A program made the translations under genes and the position numbers. DNA of 64,000 bases from Strigamia acuminata (taxonomy: Eukaryota > Arthropoda > Chilopoda > Geophilomorpha > Linotaeniidae): positions 15,172,517 to 15,236,516 of the forward strand of contig OX442318.1 of assembly GCA_949358305.1 (NCBI GenBank). The letters are read 5' to 3'. Positions 18,147-31,100 of this stretch are shown piece by piece. The notes under the pieces were generated by a model, which was not told the origin of the DNA, did no database searches, and saw only the letters and a program-made list of their open reading frames with translations. Numbering within the stretch: the first letter of the stretch is position 1; each line of letters starts with the position of its first letter.

Positions 18147-21100
18147 ACACTCTTTTTTCAGATAGGAAAGTCTGTATGTCCTTGTGACCAATGAGCTTGC
18201 CCCATGATTGTAACTCCACACTACCGCGTTTAAATGTTTTGCTATTATCTGAGAATATTTTGGCAGGATAGCAAAAACGAGCTCCAAATCGTCGCATTGC
18301 TAGCAAAAACTTGGGAACAGAAAGATCTTCGGACACTTCTAAGTGCAAGCTTCTTGTCACCATGCACGTGAATAAAAGAATATAAACCTTTTTCCGTTCT
18401 TTTTTGTTGTTGCCAACATAAATGGGTCCAAGATGATCAATTCCAGTGTGTTGGAATGGAGCCGCTGGAGTTACACGTTCAGTGGGAAGGTCACCAGTAG
18501 AAGGGTTATTTCTCGCAAGTTTAGCACGTCTGCAAATTGCACACTCTCGAATCACTGTCTGAATTGTTTTTCTTCCTCTTATAATCCAAAATTGTTCACG
18601 TAAGTGATAAAGGGTTTCACTAATATCACCGTGAAGTAGTTCTAGATGTGCTTTTCTGATCAACAGTCGTGTTATCCAACTATCGTAATGCAAAATAATT
18701 GGATAGACTTCATCAAATGTCAACAAAGATTTTTTCAAACGGCTACGAAGTCTCAGTAATCCGTTTTCGTCAATAAATAGCTCGAAATTCTTTAAAGTGG
18801 AATGTTTGCTTAATTCCCTTTTGTTTTTCACATCCTCAACTTCCTCCGAAAAATGTAATTTCTGCGAAAGTTTTAGGATCTTCAGTTGGTTTGCCTCCAA
18901 CTCGAGTGGCGAGAGGGGCTCACCGCGAAGAAGTTGACTTTTCCATCTCATTATGTAGGAAAACACTCTCAAAAGTCGGTTGTAGTTGCTAAAACGTCGG
19001 AAAAATTGGTAGACAAAGTTCTCTTTAACTTGAATAGTCATAACAATTATTTTTCTCTCTTCATCGGGTGGGTTTTCCTGTAGAATTTCTTTCTTTTCCA
19101 GCTTTGAAACATCAACACCGTCCCACCAAAGTTTATTGTTCATCAATGTTTTTGAGTTGTGTGGACGGGTCAATAGGTCAGCTGGGTTGAATTCGGTTGG
19201 CACATGAGACCATTGCTCAGGCTTGGAAAAGGAAATAATTTCCTGAACACGGTTCGAGACATACGGTTTCCAAACGTTTTTGTCAGAATTAATCCAGGCG
19301 AGTGTGATAGTGGAGTCCGAGAAGTAACGAACTTCAGTGACAGGGTATCCAGGAAGAAAGTTCTCGAGCAGATATTTTGTCATTCTGACTCCAACCACTG
19401 CTGCTGTTAATTCGAGTCGAGGAAGAGTTACTTTTTTGGCCGGCGCAATACGGCATTTACTTAACAACAATGTTCTTTTGCCCTCCACGTTGACGACAAA
19501 AATCGTGCAGCCAAATGCTTTTGTGCTGGCGTCACAAAAAACTTCTAGGGTTATGTCTTGACTTGAATAAGTATTTAACCAACGTTGAACTTTTAGTTCC
19601 TTGAGTTGTTGGATGTCGAAATTCCATTCTTCAATTTCTTTTTTCTCCGAATCTAGAATCATTTCATCCCATTTTTTCGTCCGAGCCCAGATCGCTTGAA
19701 TGAGCAATTTCATTTGAAGAATAACAGGAGCCAAGAGTCCCATGGGATCGAAAATTGATGCTAAAAATGAGACCACTTCTCGCTTCGTAATCGGAATTTT
19801 TTCAATTTTCGGTATTTTAAACATTATCATGTCCTTTTCTGTGTCCCAAAGTATGCCGAGCATTTTAATGATTCCAAGACTAGAAAAGTCTTCGCCCCGC
19901 ATGTGGAATCCCTCTTTTTTCAAGTTGTCGAAGACGTCTTTACTGCAAGTCGCCCACTTCACAAGGGGAAGTTTTCCGCTGTCTAAAATCATTTTTAATC
20001 TCTCGCAATGTGTCGTTGTGTCGGCTGGGAAATCTCCTCCAGATGTTAAGTCATCCATGAAAATTCCATCATCTAGCGCATCAACTTCTTTGGCGTGTGT
20101 TTTCTCGAATTGTTTTGCATGTTTTCTAATGGTTGCGCATAGGAGGAATGGTGAGGAAATAACTCCAAAGGGCACGACGATCATTCTCAGGATCATAATG
20201 TGGTTCCATAGATTTTGCCACGAATAAGGCTGTTTAAAATAATCACGAGCCACCCACAGAAAGCGTAGAAAGTTTCTTTGAGTTGGGTTGATCATAACTT
20301 GCAGGAATGCTTGTTTAATATCTGCTATTATCGGGATGCAATAGAGACGAAATCTCACAATAACAAGAATTAAGTCAGGGTTGAGGGAAGGTCCCGGAAA
20401 TAAACAGACATTGAGGGAAAGTTTTCCCTTCTTGGATGAAGACGCGTTGAACACTATTCTAAATTTGGAAGTATCTCGATCCTCTTTTATGACGGGGTGG
20501 TGAGGTATATTATATATCCCTTTTTTGAGAAAACGCTCCTCCTTTGGGACTTCTTCCGCGTGATTTTCCTCGATGTACTGCCACATCGAGTCGTCGTAAC
20601 GTTTTTTATAGTCCTCATTTGCATCTATTCTTTTCAGCGTATTTGCAAGTTGATTCATCGCCAACTCCCAATTCGATTCTAACTCTTTTTCTTGTCCATT
20701 GAAGGGGAGCATCACTTCATAGCGTCCATCCTCCAAGCGTTTTGTCGTGGATTCGAATCGGTCTCGAATAAAGTCGGAATCCTTTTCTCCCGAATCTATC
20801 CCGATTGCCTCAAGATTCCAAAGCTTTTCCAACTTTTCGTTTATATCGACGTTGCAAGTGTTGCAACACGTGGTTAAGTCGGCTTCATCATCAAACAAAT
20901 CGATGTTTCCAGCTGCACCGGTGAGAACCCAACCAAATAAAGTGTTTATAAGGCCCAAATCCTCGTTGATTTTCTTCTTGCCGTCCTTTAGAATTTTCCA
21001 CCAAACATCCACTCCTAATAAAATGTCAATTTGGGATGTTTTGGCAGGCAATTCTTCAGCCAACTCAAGATTTAATCCTTTCACTTTTTCTATTACCGTG

Positions 21101-21546
21101 GAGTTTAGAATTCCTTGCACTTTTGGTAGGTTTTCGACCGATAGCATTGTCATTTTGATTTCTTGCGTGTCATTTCTGCTTTTCAAAGTAACGTTAAAAA
21201 CGTCATAATCCGTTGAAGCAGGAGTAGAATCATTGAAGCGTTGTGTCGTGGCCGAAATGCTGCCGCACTTTTTCAACTTAATCCTGTTTATCAACTCAGT
21301 TGTTATGAAAGATCGGTGGCTGCCTGGATCTATCATTCCTCGGATGTTGTGGGATCCTCCATTTTTGGTTTTGAGGTTCGCAGTGAATATCATTAATTGA
21401 AGAGTCGCGGAGATCGCGCACGAGACGTGTGTTGTCACTTGTGGCTCCTTGGGCTTCTCGACAACGCTTGATGAATTCTTCACATCCGACTTCTTGCAAA
21501 TGGTGGAGTGGTGTCTTCCGCCACAATGTTTGCAGGAAAACTTCAC
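18147..21546 (-). CDS. pol: BEL-1 protease-RT-RNase H-integrase (truncated by gypsy-1)
   Basis: Minus-strand BEL/Pao polyprotein, about 97 per cent similar to BEL-2 by eye. It starts at the deletion junction with a zinc knuckle (CKHCGGRHHSTIC). Then come the A17-type protease with the DPGS motif (GMIDPGSHRSFIT), the spacer LLGVDVWWKILKDGKKK, and RT with ADIKQAFLQVMI and the catalytic FMDD (DDGIFMDDLTSGGD). RNase H (FCDASTKAFG, SDSTITLAWI), the integrase zinc site (HLELLHGD, CAICRRAK) and two catalytic Asp (TGIDHLGP, FSDNSKTF) follow. The catalytic Glu is lost because gypsy-1 interrupts the gene after FLSEKRV. The rest should lie left of the window. Confidence 0.93.
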
Positions 21547-21625
21547 TGAGTAGCGCTTCCCATCTTGTCTCCATAATTTCGAGTTGTTCTGGAGTGAGCA
21601 TGTTTTGCACGGAAGGATCTGCCAT
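21547..21625 (-). pseudogene. gag: BEL-1 gag remnant
   Basis: The ATG at 21625 starts ADPSVQNMLTPEQLEIMETR, almost the same as BEL-2 Gag, but after about 26 codons the sequence jumps to the second zinc knuckle (junction 21546/21547). Compared with BEL-2 about 1.15 kb of gag is missing (capsid domain and first knuckle), and the join changes frame. The copy therefore cannot make its own particle and would need Gag from another copy. Confidence 0.85.
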
Positions 21626-24056
21626 GTTTTCTCTCCTCTCACAAATTCACGGCTGCAAATTGCGAAAAAGAAGATAAAATCTCGTTTGACAAAAAACACT
21701 TCGCTTTCAATTTTTAAAAGAATAAAATTTTCAATTTTATCCCCCAAAAAATACACAGAATTTTTCAACGTTTAATTGCCCAAATGACAAAAAATCAAAT
21801 GAAAATGCACAAAAATATCGAGTGTTTTAACAATCAAGGATGCTAAAACACACGAGCGACCTTGATCACGTATGAAAAACGTGACTCAAAAAGTCCTACA
21901 CAAGTTTGAAATATTTTCGGCGATTCGTATGGAACGAATTTTGCACGAAAACCACTATCAAATTTTAGCGTTAATAACTGACAGCCCTTGCAATGAGAGA
22001 CTGACCAGTAACTAGCTTCAAAAAATCTAAATCTCCCCTGGTTATGCCAGTTATATGGAGATGCATGCATAAAATTAAAGAAAACACTAAAACGATTTGC
22101 AATAAAATTCACTTTTACTAAATTTCCCTTAAGATTAGCATATGAAACAGCAATAACACCAAAAAGAATACCCAAAACAATACCCTCATGCAAACAAAAC
22201 CTCCAAAATAAATGCACTGAATGATAAAACACAAGAAAAGCAATAAATCCAGGGGCGAATCGACTTCTCAGCACAGCGCGTTGTGTTATCCAAATCCAAG
22301 ATGGCGACCGTAGAATCCCGCTGATGACACACAAAAGTTCGCACTCGACGCAAGAGCTGTCCCAGTCGTGACTGTTGTCACGTTGAACGGCGACACTCGT
22401 AGCAGACGACGAATCACGAACGTATTGTTCTCCCGTCGCAACAAACACGCGAAGAAACGTATCCAAAACGAACCGGAAAAACTCACAGATTTCAGACGGA
22501 ATCCTGGTCACGGCACCACAGAATCGAATTCGATGTTGCGGTCTGTCAACACCGAATTGAGAGGAATAGGGTTGGGGCTATTTGAAATTTCCGCCTCTAA
22601 AAACTTAAGTGATCGTATTGTTAAATTAGTACGAAAACCGCGCTGAGAACACATAATCCGCACTGAAAACTATTGATGAATGCATGGAACATTGATGGAA
22701 ACACTGTTGATAAATATCCAATGGGGTGCTGAATCAATTGCTAATCCAGGGAAAGGCTTAACTACTCACACCACATTGAAAACTATGGTTGAAAATAGAA
22801 AACACGGGAGTAAACAAAAAACAACTTGTTTATTAAAGAGTTAGCTGAGAACTGAATAAAATACACTGATTACATTGGTTCCTGAGGAACCGCACATGCG
22901 CAGTGCCCGTTATGGCACACGCCAAGCCGATAGCGGCGAAATACAAAAACAAAAGAAACTCCGTTGTCATAGCAACGGAGGAAACGAAATCACAGCAAAG
23001 TTGAAGTTACATAAAAACTGCACGAAATAAAGATCGTGATATACTAAAATGATCACAAGAATACCAGGAAAATTTTATCTAATCACAACAATAAGATCTG
23101 AAAAGTAAAACAATGCAAACGGAGCGAAAACAATGATCATCAAGCAGACGATCGAGACAGCCAATCGGCGTCAAGAAAAATGATGTAATCAAAACATTTG
23201 AATTCCGAACGGAATAAAAATGCAAAAATAGCAAAGAATACAGGTGAAAACACTTCGAAATGAAATAATAAATAAGAATAATAGTATAATAAATTCAAAG
23301 CAAACGATTACATCATCAAAATTGCCGATAAATCAACATGGCGTCCAACGGTCACCGAATCGGCGCAAAACAACACAGTTTGAAAATACAAGTTTAAGAT
23401 TTGAATAAAAACACCTGACAATGTTGAAATAAATATAGGAAATATTATTTCCTGAACAAAATCACACTATTTAATCAAAACTACACTGAAATGGATCGTA
23501 ACACGAACGAAACGAACACCATCGGCCGCGCCCATATGGTGGCCGACGACGAACGTTCGTAACGTCGAAACGAAAACTCTATGACAAAATCTGAGCACAC
23601 CAAACGAAAGAGCACACCGGAATTAGTACAAAACAATACTAAAACACAACAAAACTACCTTTAAAAGGTGAAAACGAAACGTTAGAAGTTCTGAAATAAC
23701 AAGACTAGGAATTGAAAAATGACGTCACGCGTATAGCGTAACTGTGCTGCATTTCGACGAATGCACTCAAAAATGCCGTACAACTAGAAAAATGCATTAG
23801 AATTGATAAAATAAAACAAAATACGCAATAAAATACCGAAAATATGTGACAATAAATTGAATTATCCCATTTCACAACACTAGAACACTAAATAACACTG
23901 AAAAACATTTTAATAAGTCAAAATTCCTGTAAAGTGAAAAATATCAGTTAATTATGAAAAATAAAACACTAAAGGAAAATTAAACAAATCAAAGCAATTA
24001 GTAATATTTATTGACACAATCTCAGCACAACAATTCTTCTACGCTGTCTTGCAACA
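21626..24056 (-). repeat. BEL-1 5' LTR and leader
   Basis: Non-coding, shared with 37522-39822 (BEL-2). The outer end at 24056 reads GCAACA in plus orientation, so the element starts TGTTGCAAGACAG. I could not fix the inner LTR end or PBS; TGCTAAAACACACG at 21841 is a candidate. Compared with BEL-2 there are 131 extra bases at about 22161-22291, and the block 22650-23880 is far more diverged than either end. A 222-codon frame here (21843-22511) is broken in BEL-2 by the indel and is not taken as a gene. Confidence 0.75.
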
Positions 24057-24852
24057 CGCGGCCACGAGACTGGGAAACATTCGATGCAGACTTGGTCGGT
24101 ACAATCGTAAAGCCCTGTTTCGATGAAGGGCAATTGCGTGAAAAGTGGCCTTTTCTGCCACAGTTATAGCAAACAACTCCTTTTTGCTGCGACTTTTGCG
24201 GATTCATCGCATAAGCACCGGATCCAGATGCGTCTTGCGGCGCAGTCCCACCATGAGTCCTGTTGTACTCAGCAAGGAGCCTTTCTTTAACTTTGGCCAC
24301 TGTAAAGTCGGCCTTGCTCCAGTGGTACACGATGGATTTTAAAGCCTCGTATTCAGGCCCGAGGAAATCCAAATATTGGAACGCGATCTCTTTATCCGAT
24401 AGGGTAATGTCCACGTCCTTTAATTCTAGCGCCTTCCTGTCTACTCTAGAAGTAAACACGACCATGTCGTCTCCCGGAAGCATTTGGAGTTGTAAAAACT
24501 CCCGGCGCAGCCTGGCTTGTCGCGCCATCGTAGTGGGCTGGTACGCAGTTTTTAATGCGTCCCACGCTTCTTTTGCTGTTTTATTTGCGACAGCAACCCC
24601 TTTCTGCGCTTCTGTGCAGCCGAGACAAATGGAGGAACGTGCACGGGATTCGCGTGCTTGAAAATCGCGTTTCTCCTTCGAGGAGGCCGTTGCGGCCAAC
24701 GCTGGTTCAGTTCCGATTACATGACTCCAGACTCCTTGGTGCTCTAAATAGAGCTGCATATCGACTGCCCATGAGTCGTAATTATTGCCATCAAGTTTGC
24801 GAATGTTTGCATTAAATGGCTTGGAAAAATCTTCCATCACTTCACTAGCCAT
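24057..24852 (-). CDS. gag: copia-2 Gag (3' part cut by BEL-1)
   Basis: ATG at 24852 (ASEVMEDFSKPFNANIRKLD). Copia-type Gag with the same core as copia-1 (KLDGNNYDSW, QLYLEHQGVWSHV, AYQPTTMARQARLRREF, FTSRVDRKALELKDVDI) and a CCHC knuckle CYNCGRKGHFSRNC. The frame enters the BEL-1 LTR after SQSRGR, and the last 11 residues before the stop at 24022 come from the LTR. The remaining pol should lie beyond BEL-1, left of the window. Confidence 0.92.
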
Positions 24853-26015
24853 TGTAAAACTTGTAGCACGAACACAAAATCACTCAAAATCACAACACCT
24901 GCAAAATATAACACTTTTCCCAACAAAAGTGAGGCGAAAAAACACTTCTTCCCGGGGGAATCTCTATAAGAGAGATTAAAAACCCAAATCTGGTCGTCCT
25001 GATAGCTTCCGACCGCCAACCTGGTGGCGCGGGACGGCTACCTTGTACCACGGACAAGCCCAGACCGGAATAAGACTGTACGTGGGCGACTGCCCGAAGA
25101 GTACAGAATATACTAATTTGCCCAAACAAAAACTTAAATTATACAGAGTTTCACGACAACCCAAAAAATGCACTTTTAAGATGTTAAGATGGCAAGTTGA
25201 TGTGTGAATTGCGGGAGGAATCGTCGCAAGTCCAACGCTGGCTGCTTGGAGCTCCCTCGGAGCACAGGCGCACACCGGGGTGCTAACCTGTGTGTGTGCG
25301 GCAATAATAACCTCGCACACTTCGCGCACGTCCGCGCCTTCGCAATTGCCGTATTGCAAATTGCGGTTCTTCAATGTCGAATGCACGTGCGTATTCCGTA
25401 CGCACGGGTTCTCCAACGTCGGTACGTCGTTCGAGACGTACGTGGTGAACGTTGATCGTTCGTGATGCGAAATATTCGCGATGATCGCCGCCGCACTCGT
25501 ATCTGGCGAAAAATGCACAAAATCGACGAACTCCGCCGATAAATTAGTGCTAATGCACGCAAAACACCTCACACTGGTGTAAATAATAAATACAGTTACT
25601 TGAAAACGCTCGTAGAATCCAAAAACCGCTGAAAAACGATGCTGGAAACAGCCAAAACACTTAACACCTGGTCGGCGCCATCTTGGATTTCCGAAAATGT
25701 GATCCAGGTTGGGAAATACAGTTTCGCGTGGTTTTAGCAGTTTCCTTCTGCTAAATGCCGGATATTTTAACGAAAATATCTTGTCCTCACCGCTAGTGAT
25801 GAAAACGCTGGCCGCTCCACGCTGAAAACCGCTCAAAATCGTCGAAAAACGAATAATTTCGACTCCGCCGACCCCCGATGTTGGCTGCGCTACTCGGCGA
25901 CGTGCGGGAAACGTTCCGTGTCGCCCCGCCTCCGTTTTCCGTGCGTCGTGGCCGTCCGCGACGTGGAAAATCGCCGAAAAATTGCTTATTGCGACAGCAA
26001 CTCACCAAACACGTA
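24853..26015 (-). other. copia-2 long 5' leader with conserved hairpin
   Basis: About 1.16 kb, the same length as the copia-1 leader. On the minus strand TTATATTTTGCAG (about 24898-24910), just before the Gag ATG, is a good match to a splice acceptor, so the leader may contain an intron. Perfect 7-bp hairpin AATCTCT/AGAGATT around loop ATAAG at 24959-24977, 107 bases upstream of the ATG. I see no supported gene; the 286-codon frame 24976-25836 has no domain. Confidence 0.65.
24959..24977 (-). promoter_or_regulatory. Conserved leader hairpin, copia-2
   Basis: Stem AATCTCT/AGAGATT, loop ATAAG (plus strand). The loop is the same as in copia-1, but the stem bases differ and pairing is kept. Confidence 0.65.
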
Positions 26016-26029
26016 ATCCTCTGCTACCA
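26016..26029 (-). other. copia-2 primer-binding site (initiator tRNA-Met)
   Basis: Minus-strand TGGTAGCAGAGGAT, 14 bases complementary to the 3' end of metazoan initiator tRNA-Met. The LTR begins one base away. Confidence 0.88.
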
Positions 26030-26030
26030 C

Positions 26031-26479
26031 TGTTGGCCTTTAATCTTAAATAAGGTGAGTTGAAGCAACTTTCAAGGTTTTGCATTACTAGCACAAATTG
26101 TGCCGCCATCTTTAATGCAGTGGAAAAACATAAGCAATACAGCACATGTGGTTTGAGGTTATTTGACCTCACAAACTATAGGGAGAACAAATCAATATTA
26201 CATTAAGTTGATTTGTCCTGTACAATATTAAAGTATAAAAACAACTTAGAACAGAACAAGTTCTCAACACAAAATGCTCATTTGAGCAGACGACGATTAG
26301 ATAAGTCATTATATGGAGGGAAATCAGTTGTGGTACATACACACGCAATTTATAAAAACAATAACAACTGACTTGCAATTTCAGGGCATTATACAATAAC
26401 AAATTAACCGCGTAACAATCGCGCTTATCCGGAAATGCACGAAGTAAACTCTATATCACGAATCGAAACTGTGACAACA
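26031..26479 (-). repeat. copia-2 5' LTR
   Basis: 449 bp, TGTTGGCC to GACAACA. It shares ordered blocks with the copia-1 LTR (for example TGATTTGTCCT, GAGCAGACGACG, TATCACG). The outer end at 26479 is inferred from the TGTTG/CAACA terminal inverted repeat and the loss of similarity beyond; it could be off by some bases. Confidence 0.65.
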
Positions 26480-28194
26480 TTTGTCCCTAAACTTCACATA
26501 TCAATAGTAATAAACATTGAAACGATCCCAGCGATGCACTGCGCGTTCTTCCATTTGACTTGGTCGGAAATAATGAGCGATTTGCTTTCGCATATCATAT
26601 TTCCTCACAGATCCGTCGTCAAATTCATCCCTTGGTCCTTGGAAACCGGAATACCGTTCCTTCACAATGAACATGACTCAGGGTAGGAAGTTCTCAAGTT
26701 ATCTCGATCAAATTATGAAGAATCGTTAATGGCGGCGATTCGAATAACGCGCGCGCCTACGGAGGAAATCATATACTCCCGAAGAATTAACAAAATACGA
26801 TGTTTATTCGTACATAATCAAATCTTAACTGTTTTTACAATATGTAAACTCGTGCCACGGTCTCTAATAACAATAAACGTCAACACGAGAGCATTATTAA
26901 TAAAATAGATAACAATATATCAAAAACCCAATGTCTCAAAACGGCCTCCGTACAACAAAACAAGAACGGCCGTTGAGAGTTCAAATTACACCAAAAAACT
27001 TGTCTTTAATATCGAAAATCGTGCATATAAATAACCCAAACCCTAATGATTATTTAATACAGCGAAAATGAATTGAAAGAAGGTGCAAACCCTCAAAAAT
27101 AAAACCTCAACGAACATTGAATGGAAATCTCGAAAACCCGAAAACTGCTACATTTCGCCACGAGACGTCGCCTAATCAATGTCAACGGAAACTTAATCTA
27201 ATCAATCGCAATTCTCGAATCCCGGACATGGCCACTGTCTTAATACGAATAAAGAATCCAAATAATGCATTCTCGACACTCGTTGCGCGCATTTAATAAA
27301 TCCCTTGCATTGCACGGAATTAAATTCCCATCTCCCGCACTAAACCCAATGCTATTCGCGGGCGAGTTAAAAAACCCGAACTCGACCGAAAAGATGCACG
27401 ATGCGCCAAATCACGTGACACCCGACCAAACGACTGAATCTTATCCGAAACACAAAACAACGAAAAAGTAATCAATTAATCAATTCGAAATCGTATCAAA
27501 ATCATACAGTAAAAACTTAAGTCGAACAAATCTCAATCTGAATCAAATTAAATCTCAATCGAAAACGAGGCTCGTTGCACCGCCTTTCTCCTAATGGCGG
27601 TTCTAGCCGATCAACGCTCCTTAGCGACCAACGAAGCTTCGCCTCTGCCCAACGCCGAATCATCGGGTTTTAATCCACGGTAAATTACATCTAAAGCTAT
27701 TTATTTAATCAACGGAGTGGTTTCTAACCTAATGTATTTAAATCTACAGTTTCAAAACAACATCTTTCCGAGTGCGCTCCGACCAGACCAAACCGCTCGA
27801 TAAGCAACAACGACTTCGCTTTTCGCTTTGAAACCCATCCTCGCCGTTATCGCCTTCAATTAGCGACCAAATGCCTGCCTGTACCGTGTCAGATAAGTCC
27901 TTGAAAACTCTATTCAAACTAACCGGAACCGAAATTAAAAAACCTTCAATTCTCTTTGTAGATAAATCCGATGCCCGACTTTGTCGCTAGATGGCGCGAC
28001 ACGCCCGAATCTCAAACTACTGGCGAAAATTCTATGACTTAAGATTCTGCTGCGATATATTCCGACCAATAATCAAAGATCCGAATAGCTTACGACAAAG
28101 GAAAAAACAACGTGAATAATCTATCGACTCAGGTAAAAAACCGAAGTTCCTTTTTCAACTTATCATTATTTCTGTTGCGTTTCTGCTCGCAACA
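26480..28194 (+). repeat. Segment X: long LTR-like non-coding sequence in BEL-2 pol
   Basis: 1.7 kb without coding capacity. Its right end at 28194 (CTCGCAACA) abuts BEL-2 pol cleanly. The last 417 bp recur inverted at 47778-48194, and the last 138 bp again at 47067-47204. The end forms a small hairpin TGTTGCG...CGCAACA. A TATAAATA at about 27031 on the plus strand may be a promoter. I read X as a long LTR of an unseen element, with copia-2 inserted at 26479/26480; its family and true orientation are not settled. Confidence 0.6.
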
Positions 28195-31100
28195 TCTGGG
28201 TTGAATTCGGTTGGCACATGAGACCATTGCTCAGGCTTGGAAAAGGAAATAATTTCCTGAACACGGTTCGAGACATACGGTTTCCAAACGTTCTTGTCAG
28301 AATTAATCCAGGCGAGTGTGATAGTGGAGTCCGAGTAGTAACGAACTTCAGTGACAGGGTATCCAGGAAGAAAGTTCTCGAGCAGATATTTTGTCATTCT
28401 GACTCCAACCACTGCTGCTGTTAATTCGAGTCGAGGAAGAGTTACTTTTTTGGCTGGCGCAATACGGCATTTACTTAACAACAATGTTCTTTTGCCCTCC
28501 ACGTTGACGACAAAAATCGTGCAGCCAACTGCTTTTGTGCTGGCGTCACAAAACACTTCTAGGGTTATGTCTTGACTTGAATAAGTATTTAACCAACGTT
28601 GAACTTTTAGTTCCTTGAGTTGTTGGATGTCGAAATTCCATTCTTCAATTTCTTTTTTCTCCGAATCAAGAATCTTTTCATCCCATTTTTTCGTCCGAGC
28701 CCAGATCGCTTGAATGAGCAATTTCATTTGAAGAATCACAGGAGCCAAGAGTCCCATGGGATCGAAAATTGATGCTAAAAATGAGACAACTTCTCGCTTC
28801 GTAATCGGAATTTTTTCAATTTTCGGTATTTTAAACATTATCATGTCCTTTTCTGTGTCCCAAAGTATGCCGAGCATTTTAATGATTCCAAGACTAGAAA
28901 ACTCTTCGCCCCGCATGTGGAATCCATCTTTTTTCAAGTTCTCGAAGACGTCTTTACTGCAAGTCGCCCACTTCACAAGGGAAAGTTTTCCGCTGTCTAA
29001 AATCATTTTTAATCTCTCGCAATGTGTCGTCGTGTCGGCTGGAAAATCTCCTCCAGATGTTAAGTCATCCATGAAAATTCCATCATCTAGCGCATCAACT
29101 TCTTTGGCGTGTGTTTTCTCAAATTGTTTTGCATGTTTTCGAATGGTTGCGCATAGGAGGAATGGTGAGGAAATAACACCAAAGGGCACGACGATCATCC
29201 TCAGGATCATAATGTGGTTCCATAGGTTTTGCCACGAATAAGGCTGTTTAAAATAATCACGAGCCACCCACAGAAAGCGTAAAAAGTTTCTTTGAGTTGG
29301 GTTGATCATAACTTGCAGGAATGCTTGTTTAATATCTGCTATTATCGGGATGCAATAGAGACGAAATCTCACAATAACAAGAATTAAGTCAGGGTTGAGG
29401 GAAGGTCCCGGAAATAAACAGTCATTGAGGGAACGTTTTCCCTTCTTGGATGAAGACGCTATGAACACTACTCTAAATTTAGAAGTATCCCGATCCTCTT
29501 TTATGACTGGGTGGTGAGGTATATTATATATCCCCTTCTTGAGAAAACGTTCCTCCTTTGGGACTTCCTCCGCGTGATTTTCCTCAATGTATTGCCACAT
29601 TGAGTCGTCGTAACGTTTTTTATAGTCCTCATTTGCATCTATTCTTTTCAGCGTATTTGCAAGTTGATTCATCGCCAACTCCCAATTCGATTCTAACTCT
29701 TTTTCCTGTCCATTGAAGGGGAGCATCACTTCATAGCGTCCATCCTCCAAACGTTTTGTCGTGGATTCGAATCGGTCTCGAATAAAGTCGGAATCCTTTT
29801 CTCCCGAATCTATCCCGATTGCCTCCAGATTCCAAAGCTTGTCCAACTTCTCATTTATATCAACGTTGCAAGTGTTGCAACACGTGGTTAAGTCGGCTTC
29901 ATCATCAAACAAATCGATGTTTCCAGCTGCACCGGTGAGAACCCAGCCAAATAAAGTGTTTATAAGGCCCAAATCCTCGTTGATTTTCTTCTTGCCGTCC
30001 TTTAGAATTTTCCACCAAACATCCACTCCTAATAAAATGTCAATTTGGGATGTTTTGGCAGGCAATTCTTCAGCCAACTCAAGATTTAATCCTTTCACTT
30101 TTTCTATTACCGTGGAGTTTAGAATTCCTTGCACTTTTGGTAGGTTTTCGACCGATAGCATGGTCATTTTGATTTCTTGCGTGTCATTTCTGCTTTTCAA
30201 AGTAACGTTAAAAACGTCATAATCCGTTGCAGCAGGAGTAGAATCATTGAAGCGTTGTGTCGTGGCCGAAATGCTGCCGCACTTTTTCAACTTGATCCTG
30301 TTTATCAACTCAGTTGTTATGAAAGATCGGTGGCTGCCTGGATCTATCATTCCTCGGATGTTGTGGGATCCTCCATTTTTGGTTTTGAGGTCCGCAGTGA
30401 ATATCATTAATTGAAGAGTCGCGGAGATCGCGCACGAGACGTGTGTTGTCACTTGTGGCTCCTTGGGCTTCTCGACAACGCTTGATGAATTCTTCACATC
30501 CGACTTCTTGCAAATGGTGGAGTGGTGTCTTCCGCCACAATGTTTGCAGGAAAACTTCACTTTACAGTCCCCGACGCGATGGCCAGTTCTGAAACAATTG
30601 AAGCAAAGCCTGTTTTTCTTGATCAATTCGATTTTTGCGTTGATCTCAATTTTTTTTTTGCAAGAACCATTAAGGTGATCCTCTTCGCAAAAAATGCACT
30701 TGATGCTCTTCGTATTAGCAGGTTTGCTCTCTTGTTTCGTTTCCTGCTTGACTTTGGCACTGGTTGATTGCTTGGAATCCTGTGTCGCAGCGCAAGTCGT
30801 CATGGAACCTTTTTGCTTGCTTTTTTCGGCTTCAGTCTTTTCTTTCTTCACTTTTTCAGAATGAGATGAATTGTCAGTTCTTTCCGCCATAGCTACTTCT
30901 TTCAAGAAAAAGTCAAGTAGTGTCATAATGTTCTTGTTTTGAATTCCATGCACTTGATAAAAACGCAATGCCATCTGAGTTGGAAATTTGCTGATAATAT
31001 CCGGCATGAGAAAAGCACCTGAAGTTTGTATTGGTATTTTCAACTGCTCAAGGAGTCTGACGGTGGAAGAGATTTTGGTTAAATTTGTTCTTAACGCTTT

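Larger units (their letters stand above)
18147..24056 (-). mobile_element. BEL/Pao retrotransposon BEL-1 (partial)
   Basis: Minus-strand element whose 5' LTR outer end (GCAACA at 24056) sits in copia-2 gag. It is interrupted by gypsy-1 at 18146/18147. Most of gag is deleted. Its outer LTR end is the same as that of BEL-2 at 39822. Target duplication cannot be checked because its 3' end is outside the window. Confidence 0.88.
24057..26479 (-). mobile_element. Ty1/copia retrotransposon copia-2 (5' part)
   Basis: 5' LTR, PBS, long leader and the start of gag on the minus strand. The rest is separated by BEL-1 and gypsy-1 and falls outside the window. Sister family of copia-1, judged from LTR, leader and Gag similarity. 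Confidence 0.85.

Noticed and set aside
21843-22511. 222-codon frame in the BEL-1 leader/LTR
   Set aside because: Broken in BEL-2 by the 131-bp indel, and it has no recognisable domain.
24976-25836. 286-codon frame in the copia-2 leader
   Set aside because: No domain and no matching frame in the copia-1 leader.
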